This document shows, in pieces, positions 48,268 to 56,661 of a DNA stretch of 64,000 nucleotides. The stretch comes from Ideonella_A sp963843805. GTDB lineage: Bacteria > Pseudomonadota > Gammaproteobacteria > Burkholderiales > Burkholderiaceae_C. The notes under the pieces are model-generated. The model was given only the letters and a program-made list of their open reading frames with translations, had not been told where the DNA came from and ran no database searches. The position numbers and the translations under genes are program-made. The stretch spans positions 682,001 to 746,000 of the forward strand of contig CAWJLY010000009.1 in NCBI GenBank assembly GCA_963843805.1, read 5' to 3'. Each line of letters opens with the position of its first letter. Within the stretch, counting starts at the first letter, position 1.

Positions 48268-49439
48268 AAGGGCGCTGGTTTGCCGGCAACAAGGTCACGC
48301 TGCTCGAGAACGGCGAGGCCTTTTTTCCGCGTGTTTTCGAGGCCATCAATGCCGCCCGCAAAGAGGTGCTGCTCGAAACCTTCATCCTGTTCGAGGACAA
48401 GGTCGGCTTGCAGCTGCACGAGGCACTGCTCGACGCTGCGAAGAGGGGCGTCCAGGTCAGCGTGCTGGTCGATGGTTACGGATCGCCGGACCTGTCCGAG
48501 AGGTTCATCAGCAGCCTGACCGAAGCCGGTGTGCGCTTTCGGGCTTTCGATCCGATGCCTCGCTTGTTCGGTTTGCGGCTGAACGTGCTGCGCCGGCTGC
48601 ACCGCAAATTGATCGTCATCGATGGCGAGCGGGCCTTCATCGGCGGCATCAATTTTTCAGCCGATCACCTGGGCGATTTCGGTCCGCAGGCCAAGCAGGA
48701 TTATTCGTGCGAGGTCGAGGGCCCGGCGGTGGGCGCCATGCACCGCTTTGCGCGGGTCGCGGCAAGGGTGGTTCAACCGAGTCGATCGTGGCTTCGGCGC
48801 AAGATCGTCGATGCACCTGCGCCTGCCGGCGACGCCGATCTGATGTTCATCACACGCGACAACCGTCATCACCGTGACGACATCGAGCGCCAGTATCGGC
48901 TTGCCTTGCGTTCGGCACGGCGGCGCGTGGTGATTGCCAATGCCTACTTTTTTCCGGGCTACCGGTTCATCCGTGAATTGCGCAAGGCGGCGCGGCGCGG
49001 CGTCGACGTGATCCTGATCCTGCAAGGCGAGCCCGACATGCCGATTGTCAAGAAGGCGGCGTCCACCCTTTACGACAACCTGATGCGGGCCGGTGTGCAG
49101 ATTCATGAATATTGCCGGCGCCCGCTGCACGGCAAGGTGGCGGTGGTCGACGACGAATGGGCAACGATCGGTTCGAGCAATCTCGATCCCTTGAGCCTGT
49201 CGCTCAATCTCGAGGCCAATCTGGTGGTGCGTGACCGTGCATTCAACCAGATCCTGGGGGGGCGTCTGCAGTACCTGCTCGACAATGAATGTCGGCGCGT
49301 CAGCGTTGACCAACTCGAACCCTCGAGCCGCTGGACGGTGCTGCGCAATACGCTCGTCTTCCACTTCCTGCGTCATTTTCCGCGTTGGGCGCCGATGCTC
49401 CCCGCGTTCGGTCGCGCAACGGCGCCGGTCCGGCTGTGA
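48264..49439 (+). CDS. clsB: Cardiolipin synthase B (phospholipase D family)
   Basis: A 391-residue enzyme with two HKD motifs: HRKLIVIDGERAFIGGIN in the first half and HGKVAVVDDEWATIGSSN in the second. These are the paired active sites of phospholipase D-type cardiolipin synthases. There is no N-terminal membrane segment, consistent with ClsB (YbhO) rather than ClsA. It makes cardiolipin from phosphatidylglycerol or other phospholipids at the inner membrane. It starts at a GTG overlapping ybhP and ends seven bases before the ybhN-like gene. Confidence 0.92.
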   Translation: MKGRWFAGNKVTLLENGEAFFPRVFEAINAARKEVLLETFILFEDKVGLQLHEALLDAAKRGVQVSVLVDGYGSPDLSERFISSLTEAGVRFRAFDPMPRLFGLRLNVLRRLHRKLIVIDGERAFIGGINFSADHLGDFGPQAKQDYSCEVEGPAVGAMHRFARVAARVVQPSRSWLRRKIVDAPAPAGDADLMFITRDNRHHRDDIERQYRLALRSARRRVVIANAYFFPGYRFIRELRKAARRGVDVILILQGEPDMPIVKKAASTLYDNLMRAGVQIHEYCRRPLHGKVAVVDDEWATIGSSNLDPLSLSLNLEANLVVRDRAFNQILGGRLQYLLDNECRRVSVDQLEPSSRWTVLRNTLVFHFLRHFPRWAPMLPAFGRATAPVRL

Positions 49440-49446
49440 GGATGAC

Positions 49447-50515
49447 ATGAGCAACAACGCCGCACGTTCCGGGCGCAAAGGCAAACGCAAAGGCACCGGA
49501 TCCTGGCTCGACCGGGTCCGAGCGATTGAGGACAAGCCCTGGTGGCCTTGGGCCAGGCGGATTCTTGTATTCGGTTTTTTTGTCTCGGTGGCCTGGCTTT
49601 TGTTCAATCAAGCCAGCAAGATCGACTGGGGCAAGGTTGCCGATTCGGTGCGCGAGCAAACCCCGCTGACGCTGTCTGCCGCTGCTGCGCTGGCCTTCAC
49701 CAGCCACGCCCTCTATTCGAGCTTTGATCTGTTCGGTCGCCGGGTGACCGGCCACGAACTGCCGACCTTGAAGGTGATGGCAACCACCTTCGTCAGTTAT
49801 GTCTTCAACCTCAATGTCGGCATCCTGATCGGCGGTCTGGGCTTTCGCTATCGCCTGTACGCGCGGCAGGGCTTGCCTGCCGAGATGACAACGACGGTAA
49901 TCGCCATCAGCATGCTGACCAACTGGTTGGGCTTTCTGGTGCTGGGTGGCATCCTGCTGAGCATCCGCCCGCCCGAGCTGCCCAGCGACTGGGTGGTCTC
50001 AAGCGGCATGCTGCGCATGGCCGGTGTCGTGATGCTGGCGCTGGCTGCGGCGCTGGCAACTGGCCTGCATGTTCTCGAAGCGGCGCGAGTGGGCGTTCGG
50101 CGAGTCGATCATCACCCTGCCAGATGGCCGCATGGCGGCGCTGCAGTTTTTCGTCTCGGCAGTCAACTGGAGCCTGATGGCCGGCATCATCTACATGCTG
50201 CTCGGCCGCGACATTGCCTATGTGTCGGTGCTGACCACGCTGCTGATCGGCGCCGTCGCCGGTCTGATCATCCGGGTTCCCGCCGGGCTCGGTGTGTTGG
50301 AGGCTGTGTTCGTCGGCTTGCTCGGTTCACAAGCGCCGAGTGCCCAATTGATCGGTGCATTGCTGCTGTACCGCGCGTTCTACTATCTGGGGCCGCTGGC
50401 GCTGGCTCTGTTGCTGCAGTGGTGGGTCGAATCCAATGCCAGCGAATCCGATGCGGGACCGCCCGCGCAGCGGGCCAGCCCGGATTCGAACACCAGCAGC
50501 GCACCGGCCTGTTGA
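49447..50515 (+). CDS. ybhN: YbhN/UPF0104 (lysylphosphatidylglycerol synthase TM region) membrane protein, one apparent frameshift
   Basis: A membrane protein of about 355 residues with eight or so helices, of the LPG-synthase/UPF0104 flippase-like family. Helical segments include RRILVFGFFVSVAWLLFNQA, ATTFVSYVFNLNVGILIGGL and, after a shift near 50080, SAVNWSLMAGIIYMLLGRD and RVPAGLGVLEAVFVGLLGSQ, a family signature with the conserved Pro-Gly-Gly/Glu turn. Third gene of a ybhP-clsB-ybhN set as in E. coli. It probably moves or modifies phospholipids made by ClsB. Confidence 0.87.
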
Positions 50516-50527
50516 TCACCTGCCTCA

Positions 50528-51298
50528 TCAGCTGCGCAGCTTGTAGCCGGTTCTGAAAATCCAGACCACGGTCGCCAGCGACGCGGCCAGGAAGACCAGC
50601 GTCATGCCCAGGCTCAGCGCGACGGGCACGTCGGCCGAGCCGTAGAAGCTCCAGCGAAAGCCGCTGATCAGGTAGACCACCGGATTGAACAGCGCCACGT
50701 TCTGCCAGAACGGCGGCAACATGCCGATCGAATAGAAGCTGCCACCGAGAAAGGTCAGCGGCGTGACGATCAGCAACGGCACGACCTGCAATTTTTCGAA
50801 GCCGTCGGCCCAGATGCCGATGATGAAGCCGATCAGACTGAAAGTCACCGCGGTCAGCACCAGAAACAGCAGCATCCACACCGGATGCATGATCTGCAGG
50901 TCGACAAAAAGCCCGGCGGTGGCCAGGATGATGAGGCCGAGCACGATCGACTTGCTGGCCGCTGCACCCACGTAGGCGAGCACGATCTCGACCCAGCTGA
51001 CCGGCGCCGACAACAATTCGTAGATGGTGCCGCTGAACTTCGGGAAGTAGATGCCGAACGATGCATTGGAGATGCTTTGCGTCAGCAACGACAACATGAT
51101 CAGGCCGGGGACGATGAAGGCGCCGTAGCTGACGCCGTCGACCTGCGGAATCCGCGAGCCGATGGCCGCGCCGAAGACCACGAAATAAAGCGACGTGGAG
51201 ATCACTGGCGAGATGACACTTTGCATCAGCGTGCGCCGCGTGCGTGCCATCTCGAACAGGTAGATCGCCCGGATGGCGTGGCGGTTGAGCGGGTTCAT
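50528..51298 (-). CDS. ABC-2 type exporter permease (YadH-like)
   Basis: A 256-residue permease with six helices (QSVISPVISTSLYFVVFGAA, GAFIVPGLIMLSLLTQSISN, IVLGLIILATAGLFVDLQI, LLFLVLTAVTFSLIGFIIGI). It has the ABC-2 signature PLTFLGGSFYSIGMLPPFWQ and NPVVYLISGFRW. It pairs with the upstream ATPase, whose stop its ATG overlaps (ATGA). YadGH-type exporters have uncertain cargo. The gene is convergent with the ybhN-like gene; in E. coli the ybhPON genes neighbour a different ABC exporter (ybhFSR). Confidence 0.88.
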   Translation of the reverse strand: MNPLNRHAIRAIYLFEMARTRRTLMQSVISPVISTSLYFVVFGAAIGSRIPQVDGVSYGAFIVPGLIMLSLLTQSISNASFGIYFPKFSGTIYELLSAPVSWVEIVLAYVGAAASKSIVLGLIILATAGLFVDLQIMHPVWMLLFLVLTAVTFSLIGFIIGIWADGFEKLQVVPLLIVTPLTFLGGSFYSIGMLPPFWQNVALFNPVVYLISGFRWSFYGSADVPVALSLGMTLVFLAASLATVVWIFRTGYKLRS

Positions 51299-52221
51299 GC
51301 GCTGTCTTTCACGAGGTCGACGAAAATATCCTCGAGCGAGCTCTGGGTTGTACGCAGATCCTTGAACGGAATGCCGGCGTCGCCCAGCGCCTGCAGCAAC
51401 TCGCTGATCCCGCTGTGCTCGGCCTGCGCGTCGTAGGTATAGGTGAGGCTCGCGCCATCGGCCGACAACAGCAGTGCGAAGCTGGCCAGTTCGGCAGGAA
51501 TTGTCGGCAGCGAATGCTGCAGGTCGAGCGTCAACTGTTTCTCGCCGAAGCGGCGCATCAGCTCGACCTTGTTCTCGACCAGGATGATGCGGCCCTTGTT
51601 GATCACGCCGACACGATCGGCCATCTCTTCGGCCTCGTCGATGTAGTGGGTGGTCAGGATGATGGTGACGCCAGTCGAGCGCAACTCGTGTACCAGTTGC
51701 CACATTTCGCGACGCAACCTGACGTCGACGCCCGCGGTCGGCTCGTCAAGGAACAACACCTTCGGCTCGTGTGACAAGGCCTTGGCGATCATCATGCGCC
51801 GCTTCATGCCGCCCGACAGCGTGATGATCTTGTTGTCTTTCTTGTCCCACAGCGTCAATTCGCGCAGGATTTTCTCGATATGTTGCGGATCGGGCGGCTT
51901 GCCGAACAGGCCGCGGCTGAACGAGACGGTATTCCACACCGTCTCGAAGGCGTCGGTGGTCAGCTCCTGCGGTACCAGACCGATCAGCGACCGTGCGGCA
52001 CGGTAGTCGGCAACGATATCGTGGCCGTCGACCCGCACCTGGCCACCGCTCGGGTTGACAATGCCGCACAGAATGCTGATCAGGGTCGTCTTGCCGGCGC
52101 CGTTCGGGCCGAGCAGCGCGAAGATTTCGCCGCGCGCGATCTGCAGATTGATATCGACCAGTGCCGAGAACCCGCCGGCATAGGTTTTCGACAGCTTGTC
52201 GATGGTGATGACATGAGGCAT
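51295..52221 (-). CDS. ABC exporter ATPase (YadG-like)
   Basis: A 308-residue ATPase of the DrrA/YadG type. It has Walker A ALLGPNGAGKTTLISILCGI, Q loop IGLVPQELTTDAFETVWNTV, signature LSGGMKRRMMIAKAL and Walker B VLFLDEPTAGVDVRLR, with the switch His in LTTHYIDEAEEMADRV. A C-terminal extension (about 225-308) with SSLEDIFVDLVKDSA is characteristic of this exporter class. It forms a transporter with the overlapping permease. Confidence 0.92.
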   Translation of the reverse strand: MPHVITIDKLSKTYAGGFSALVDINLQIARGEIFALLGPNGAGKTTLISILCGIVNPSGGQVRVDGHDIVADYRAARSLIGLVPQELTTDAFETVWNTVSFSRGLFGKPPDPQHIEKILRELTLWDKKDNKIITLSGGMKRRMMIAKALSHEPKVLFLDEPTAGVDVRLRREMWQLVHELRSTGVTIILTTHYIDEAEEMADRVGVINKGRIILVENKVELMRRFGEKQLTLDLQHSLPTIPAELASFALLLSADGASLTYTYDAQAEHSGISELLQALGDAGIPFKDLRTTQSSLEDIFVDLVKDSA

Positions 52222-52255
52222 GTCGGCAACGATAGCGCCAAGGCGGCGGCTTTGC

Positions 52256-53644
52256 TCAACGGGGCGGCTGTTCGGTCGATGCGGCGGACGCCTTGCGCCT
52301 GACCATCGCAATGTGTCCGCGCAGCGAATACAACTCGTCGGCATAACTCAGCGGAACGTGGACATCGGCAACCTTGGCGTCGATGGCGTCGAGGTCGGCC
52401 GTGATGCCGTCGACCGGACGACGACCGATGTCGTTTTCCAGCGCCTGCAACTGGGCATACCAGCGAAACACCCTCGATCGGATGCGGAACTGATAAAGCG
52501 GCGGAACAACGCGCGACAGCGGAATCAGGATGGCGATGATCGATACCAGCACGACCCACATCCGGTCGATCAGGTTGGCAGTCCAGAACGGCAGATAACG
52601 TTGCAGGACCGGCGGGCCGTTGCGGTAGAAGCGTTCGGCTTCGGCAGCCAGCGGGCGCTCGGTATTGCCGGCTTTCGGGAATTCCCCTTTGCGCGAAAAC
52701 CAGCCCGGTTCGCTGTGGATGGTGGTGGCAGCCTGCACAAACAGCTGGATGAGGGCCGGATGAACCTCCTTGCGTGCCAGCAGCGTCGCCGTGGGCGCGA
52801 CCAGCCGCACATCGGTCGGTGGCTGGTCGAGTGCCAGATCAACAACGCCCCGAGGCAACAGGACCGGATTGAGAAACGGAAAACGCCGCGAGTAGGCATC
52901 CGCCTGCGCAAAATCCATCAATTGAATGCCCGGCGTCTTCAACAACATCTGCACCATCAGCGATTCGGGGGCCGAGGCAAAGACCAGCGCATCCGATTGC
53001 GCTTCGAGCAGGCTCATCACCGCCGGAGTCTGCGGCTGGCGCAGCAACGTCAAGGCCTTGGTGTCGACGCCATTGGCATCGAGCAGCGTGTGCATCAGTT
53101 GTGGCACGCCGCTGCCGATGGCGCCGATATTGAGCCGCCAGCCGTCGAGCTGGTGCAAGTTGGCAAGTAGCGCGGTCTTGTTTGTGCCCGATCGCGGCGT
53201 GGCTGCGGCGAGCAGCCGATTCGCGCTGTCGGCGCGGTAGAACAGCCAGACCGGCTCGTAGAACAAGCTGCCGAGCGAGACCAGGCTGGCGTCGAATCGG
53301 TCGTCACCGGTCGGACGTTGCGGCCCATCGGCGCCGCCCTGTACAAAGGCCAGATCGACACCGGAGTTCGGGTCGTCCAGCAAGGCCAGGTTTTCGGCCG
53401 TGCCTTGTGTCGTCCGCAGTTCGACGCTGATGCCGTGCTCCTTCAGCAGCGCCTGGTAGCGTTTGCCGAACTCGGCATAGGCACCCTGCTCGGCGCCGGT
53501 GGCGAGCACCACCGTTTTCGGTGGCGTCGGATCGAGGATCCAGTAGGCCAGCACGAGCAGCACCACAACCAGCGCGATGAAGGGCCCGGCGGTCAGCAGC
53601 AGATCGCGGATGGACAGCAGGGTATTGCGCAACATTTGGGGCAT
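52256..53644 (-). CDS. Membrane-tethered TAXI-family TRAP solute-binding-like protein
   Basis: A 462-residue protein. It has an N-terminal anchor helix (FIALVVVLLVLAYWIL), then a TAXI-type periplasmic binding domain (KTVVLATGAEQGAYAEFGKR, VDLAFVQGGADGPQ, NIGAIGSGVPQLMHTLLDAN). A second helix (WVVLVSIIAILIPLSRVVPP) lies at about residues 365-390, followed by a cytoplasmic helical tail of about 70 residues. No DctQM or fused permease gene adjoins it. Such tethered orphan TAXI proteins may sense a solute and signal across the membrane rather than transport it. Confidence 0.85.
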   Translation of the reverse strand: MPQMLRNTLLSIRDLLLTAGPFIALVVVLLVLAYWILDPTPPKTVVLATGAEQGAYAEFGKRYQALLKEHGISVELRTTQGTAENLALLDDPNSGVDLAFVQGGADGPQRPTGDDRFDASLVSLGSLFYEPVWLFYRADSANRLLAAATPRSGTNKTALLANLHQLDGWRLNIGAIGSGVPQLMHTLLDANGVDTKALTLLRQPQTPAVMSLLEAQSDALVFASAPESLMVQMLLKTPGIQLMDFAQADAYSRRFPFLNPVLLPRGVVDLALDQPPTDVRLVAPTATLLARKEVHPALIQLFVQAATTIHSEPGWFSRKGEFPKAGNTERPLAAEAERFYRNGPPVLQRYLPFWTANLIDRMWVVLVSIIAILIPLSRVVPPLYQFRIRSRVFRWYAQLQALENDIGRRPVDGITADLDAIDAKVADVHVPLSYADELYSLRGHIAMVRRKASAASTEQPPR

Positions 53645-53758
53645 CGGTCGGTCACGGTCCCGCGCGGCGGACGCTGCAAAGGAGCGAACGATAACCGCTG
53701 GCGTTGAAAGCCTGGGCGGTGGCCTCACCTGCGGGCCTTGCCCACCACCGATCGAGTG

Positions 53759-54607
53759 ATGAATTTGCAGCCGCTGGTGTCTGCCGTACCGATTGCGCTG
53801 ATCTGCGCGGCGGCGGCGTGGTTTGTGTTCTGGATGGGCTCGCAATCGTGGCGGCTCGGGCGGCGCCGTGCGGCCTTGGTGGCCCGGCCCTTTCCGTCGC
53901 CGTGGCGCAAGTTGCTGCGCCAGAATGTGCCGATCTACCGCCGGATGCCCGCTGATCTGCAGCGGCAATTGCGCAACCTGATCCAGATCTTCATCGCCGA
54001 GAAGGCGTTCGTCGGCTGCCAGGGACTGCAGATCACCGACGAGATTCGAGTCGTCATCGCTGCGCAGGCCTGCCTGCTGCAGCTCAATCGTCGCCGCGCC
54101 GAGTTGTTTCCGGATTGTCGACAGATCCTGGTCTATCCCGACACATTCGTTGTCGAGCGCAGCGAGGGCGTGGGTGGTGGCGTCATGCACGAGCGGCGGC
54201 ACGCGCTGCACGGCGAATCGTGGTCAGCCGGGCAGGTGATTCTGTCGTGGGCGGCCTGTCGCCACGGCGCGGCCGACGCTGACGACGGACAAAATGTCGT
54301 GATCCACGAATTTGCGCACCAGCTCGATCAGGCCGGTGGCTCGGCCAATGGTGCGCCGCCGCTGCCGTCACGAGCCCGCCATGCCCGTTGGGCGGAGGTG
54401 ATGGCGCGCGAGTTCGCGCAGTTGCGCGCCCGCGCGGCGGCTGGCGAGGCGGCGTTGCTCGATCCTTATGCGGCCACCGAGCCGGCCGAGTTTTTTGCGG
54501 TCGCCAGCGAGGTATTTTTCGAGCGGGCGGCGCCCTTGGCTGCCAGTCACTCGCAGTTGTATGCCGAGTTGGCGTCGTATTACCGGGTCGATCCGTTGAA
54601 CTGGTAA
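53759..54607 (+). CDS. mtfA: MtfA-like zinc peptidase
   Basis: A 282-residue M90-family protein with an N-terminal membrane segment (PIALICAAAAWFVFWMG) not found in E. coli MtfA. The zinc motif HEFAHQLD is at 183-190, and ATEPAEFFAVASEVFFE supplies the third ligand Glu. The front half has RRMPADLQRQLRNLIQIFIA, GLQITDEIRVVIAAQACLL and a YPDTFVV strand. MtfA binds the glucose repressor Mlc in enterics and has aminopeptidase activity; in this lineage the target is unknown. The start overlaps an in-frame GTG one codon earlier. Confidence 0.88.
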   Translation: MNLQPLVSAVPIALICAAAAWFVFWMGSQSWRLGRRRAALVARPFPSPWRKLLRQNVPIYRRMPADLQRQLRNLIQIFIAEKAFVGCQGLQITDEIRVVIAAQACLLQLNRRRAELFPDCRQILVYPDTFVVERSEGVGGGVMHERRHALHGESWSAGQVILSWAACRHGAADADDGQNVVIHEFAHQLDQAGGSANGAPPLPSRARHARWAEVMAREFAQLRARAAAGEAALLDPYAATEPAEFFAVASEVFFERAAPLAASHSQLYAELASYYRVDPLNW

Positions 54608-54663
54608 GGCTCAAGCCGGCCGCCGGTCGGCCGATAAACGGTGACCACTGCCCGCTCGCCGCC

Positions 54664-55752
54664 ATGTCGAAATCTGTCCAGCCGGCCCTTCCGTCCCAGC
54701 ACAACTTCGATGCCGAAGCGCAGCGGCTGGCCGCCTTGCATGCCCACGGCATTCTCGATACCCGGCCCGAGCCGGAATTCGACGCCTTGGCTCGAATTGC
54801 CGGCCAGGCGCTTGGTGCGCCGGTCGCCTTCGTCGGCCTGCTCGATGTCGACCGCTTCTGGATCAAGGCCGGTGTGGGCCTCGAATCAGCCGAACGGCGT
54901 CGCGATGTCAGCCTGTGTGCGTGCGAGCTGACGGCCTGCGGGGTCCCGGTGGTCGTCCAGGACTTGTCGCGAACCGAGTGTTGTGCCGTACTCGCGGCCT
55001 TGCCGCAGCCGTCGGCATTGCGCTTCTTTGCCGCCGCACCGATCGTCGACAGTGCCGGACATTTGCTCGGTGCGGTCGGCGTTCTCGACGAAAACAGCCG
55101 GACGCTGAGCCAGACCGAACACGATGGTCTGCTCGATATCGCTCAGCTTGCGTTGACAGCCTTGCAGGCGCGCCAGCGCGGGCGGATGTTGTCGCAGCTG
55201 GCGCAGACCGATCCGCTGACCGGTGCTGCCGATCGACAACAATTCGAGCAGGCGCTTGAAGTCGAACTGCGGCATTCGATGCGCACCGGTGAACCGTTCG
55301 CCGTGCTGCGCCTCGATCTCGACGGTTTTGCCGATATCAATACCGCGTACGGACAGGCTGCCGGTGACGCGGTTCTGCGTGAAGTGGGCCGCCGCCTGCA
55401 CCAGCAGGTGCGCCAGGGGGATCTGCTGGCCAGGTTGGGCAGTGACGATTTCGGCATCGTGATGCGCCATGGCGGACATCAGCAGGCGAAGATGCTGGTG
55501 GCAAGGATCATCGCCGCTGTGCGTGAGCCGATCAGGCTCGGCAGCGCTGGCGAAGAGGTGAGCGCCGGCATTTCGATCGGGGTGGCGACTTATTCGGACG
55601 AGATTTCGTCGGTCAGCGACCTGTTGGCCCAGGCAGACGTTTCGCTGCATCAAGCGCGGTCGATGAAGGAAAGTCGTTGGCTGGTTTTCGGCAAACTGTT
55701 CAACGGCCCCGATCTGCGGCTGGTTGTCAGCACCGAATCCACCGCCTGCTGA
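54664..55752 (+). CDS. GAF-GGDEF protein with degenerate GSDDF motif
   Basis: A 362-residue cytosolic sensor. A GAF domain is at about 25-168 (FDALARIAGQALGAPVAFVG, FWIKAGVGL, FFAAAPIVDSAGHLLGAVGV). It is joined to a GGDEF domain at about 180-345 that begins TDPLTGAADRQQFEQAL, where TDPLTGLxNR is usual. The catalytic loop GGDEF is GSDDF at 259-263, so diguanylate cyclase activity is doubtful; the RxxD inhibitory site is also not clear. It may bind GTP or c-di-GMP as a receptor. It follows mtfA by 56 bases. Confidence 0.87.
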   Translation: MSKSVQPALPSQHNFDAEAQRLAALHAHGILDTRPEPEFDALARIAGQALGAPVAFVGLLDVDRFWIKAGVGLESAERRRDVSLCACELTACGVPVVVQDLSRTECCAVLAALPQPSALRFFAAAPIVDSAGHLLGAVGVLDENSRTLSQTEHDGLLDIAQLALTALQARQRGRMLSQLAQTDPLTGAADRQQFEQALEVELRHSMRTGEPFAVLRLDLDGFADINTAYGQAAGDAVLREVGRRLHQQVRQGDLLARLGSDDFGIVMRHGGHQQAKMLVARIIAAVREPIRLGSAGEEVSAGISIGVATYSDEISSVSDLLAQADVSLHQARSMKESRWLVFGKLFNGPDLRLVVSTESTAC

Positions 55753-55830
55753 GAACAACCACACGGCTGGCACCGCCAGCGTGCCGTCGCCGGCTTGTTG
55801 CCCGGATTGGCCTGGGTTACGCTTTGCGGC

Positions 55831-56619
55831 ATGCGATGTGTGGCCTGCGACTCCGAGCTGACCTTGCTGCAGCGATACAGCGGTGGCGTTTGCAATGACA
55901 TGTCGTGTCGGCGCAGGCGTGTCAACGCGCAGCGGGAGGCCGATCTGGCCGATTTTCGACAGCTTCGCGATTCGCAGGCTGATCAGGCTGCTTTGCCGGC
56001 TTTGCGTGCGGCGCCGGTGGTGACGCTCAGCTGGTACGAGACCGGGCTTGAACCCGTACCGCAACACCAGCGCGCTGCATTGCGTCAGCATCTGATGTCA
56101 CTGCAAGGCGAGTTTGAATCATTGCTCGCATCGGCTTGCGAGGCGCCCGCTGGCGAACTGGATTCTTCGCCTGCGCCTGCGCCTGCTTCTGCATCCGCAT
56201 CTGCGCAAGCCTCGAAGGTCGATTCATTGCTGGCGCAGGTCTGCGCAACTTGCACCGGATATTGCTGCCGGCATGGCAACGGGCGCCACGCGTTTCTCGA
56301 TGCGGCGGCGCTGCGGAAAGCCTGGCTCGAGCATTCCGACTTGAATTTTGCAGAGCTGGTCGACGGCTATCTCGACGAGATTCCCGCGTTGCACCACATC
56401 GACTCATGTGTTTTCCACGGTGAGCGCGGCTGCGTTCTGTCACGCAACCGCCGCGCCGAGTTGTGCAACCGCTGGGAATGCCCGGGTCTGCGCGATGCGC
56501 GCACTTTTGCCGAGTCGAGCGGCGCGACACGGTTTTTTGTGGTTCGCGGCAAACCCGGCGAGGCCTTTGCCGCCGGTTTCGTGCCGTCGCCGGGAGACTG
56601 TCCAACTGACCCGGATTGA
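55831..56619 (+). CDS. YkgJ-like cysteine-cluster protein
   Basis: A 262-residue protein rich in cysteine. N-terminal CVACDSELTLLQRYSGGVCN and CRR resemble a small zinc or Fe-S site. A low-complexity Ala/Pro/Ser linker is at about 120-140. The C-terminal domain has CATCTGYCCRHGNGRHAF, CVFHGERGCVLSRNRRAELC and WECPGL, the CxxCxxxCC-type YkgJ cluster predicted to bind zinc or an Fe-S cofactor. The function of this family is not established. The ATG at 55831 gives the Cys-rich N-terminus MRCVACD; an earlier in-frame ATG is possible. Confidence 0.75.
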   Translation: MRCVACDSELTLLQRYSGGVCNDMSCRRRRVNAQREADLADFRQLRDSQADQAALPALRAAPVVTLSWYETGLEPVPQHQRAALRQHLMSLQGEFESLLASACEAPAGELDSSPAPAPASASASAQASKVDSLLAQVCATCTGYCCRHGNGRHAFLDAAALRKAWLEHSDLNFAELVDGYLDEIPALHHIDSCVFHGERGCVLSRNRRAELCNRWECPGLRDARTFAESSGATRFFVVRGKPGEAFAAGFVPSPGDCPTDPD

Positions 56620-56661
56620 GGCTGCTTTTCCGGTCCATCAAGCACGCTGCGGGCGCTGAAA

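Noticed and set aside
50460..50520. tRNA-like GATTCGAA segment near the ybhN end
   Set aside because: It lies inside the conserved C-terminal coding tail and has no cloverleaf partner arms; no tRNA is seen anywhere in the window.
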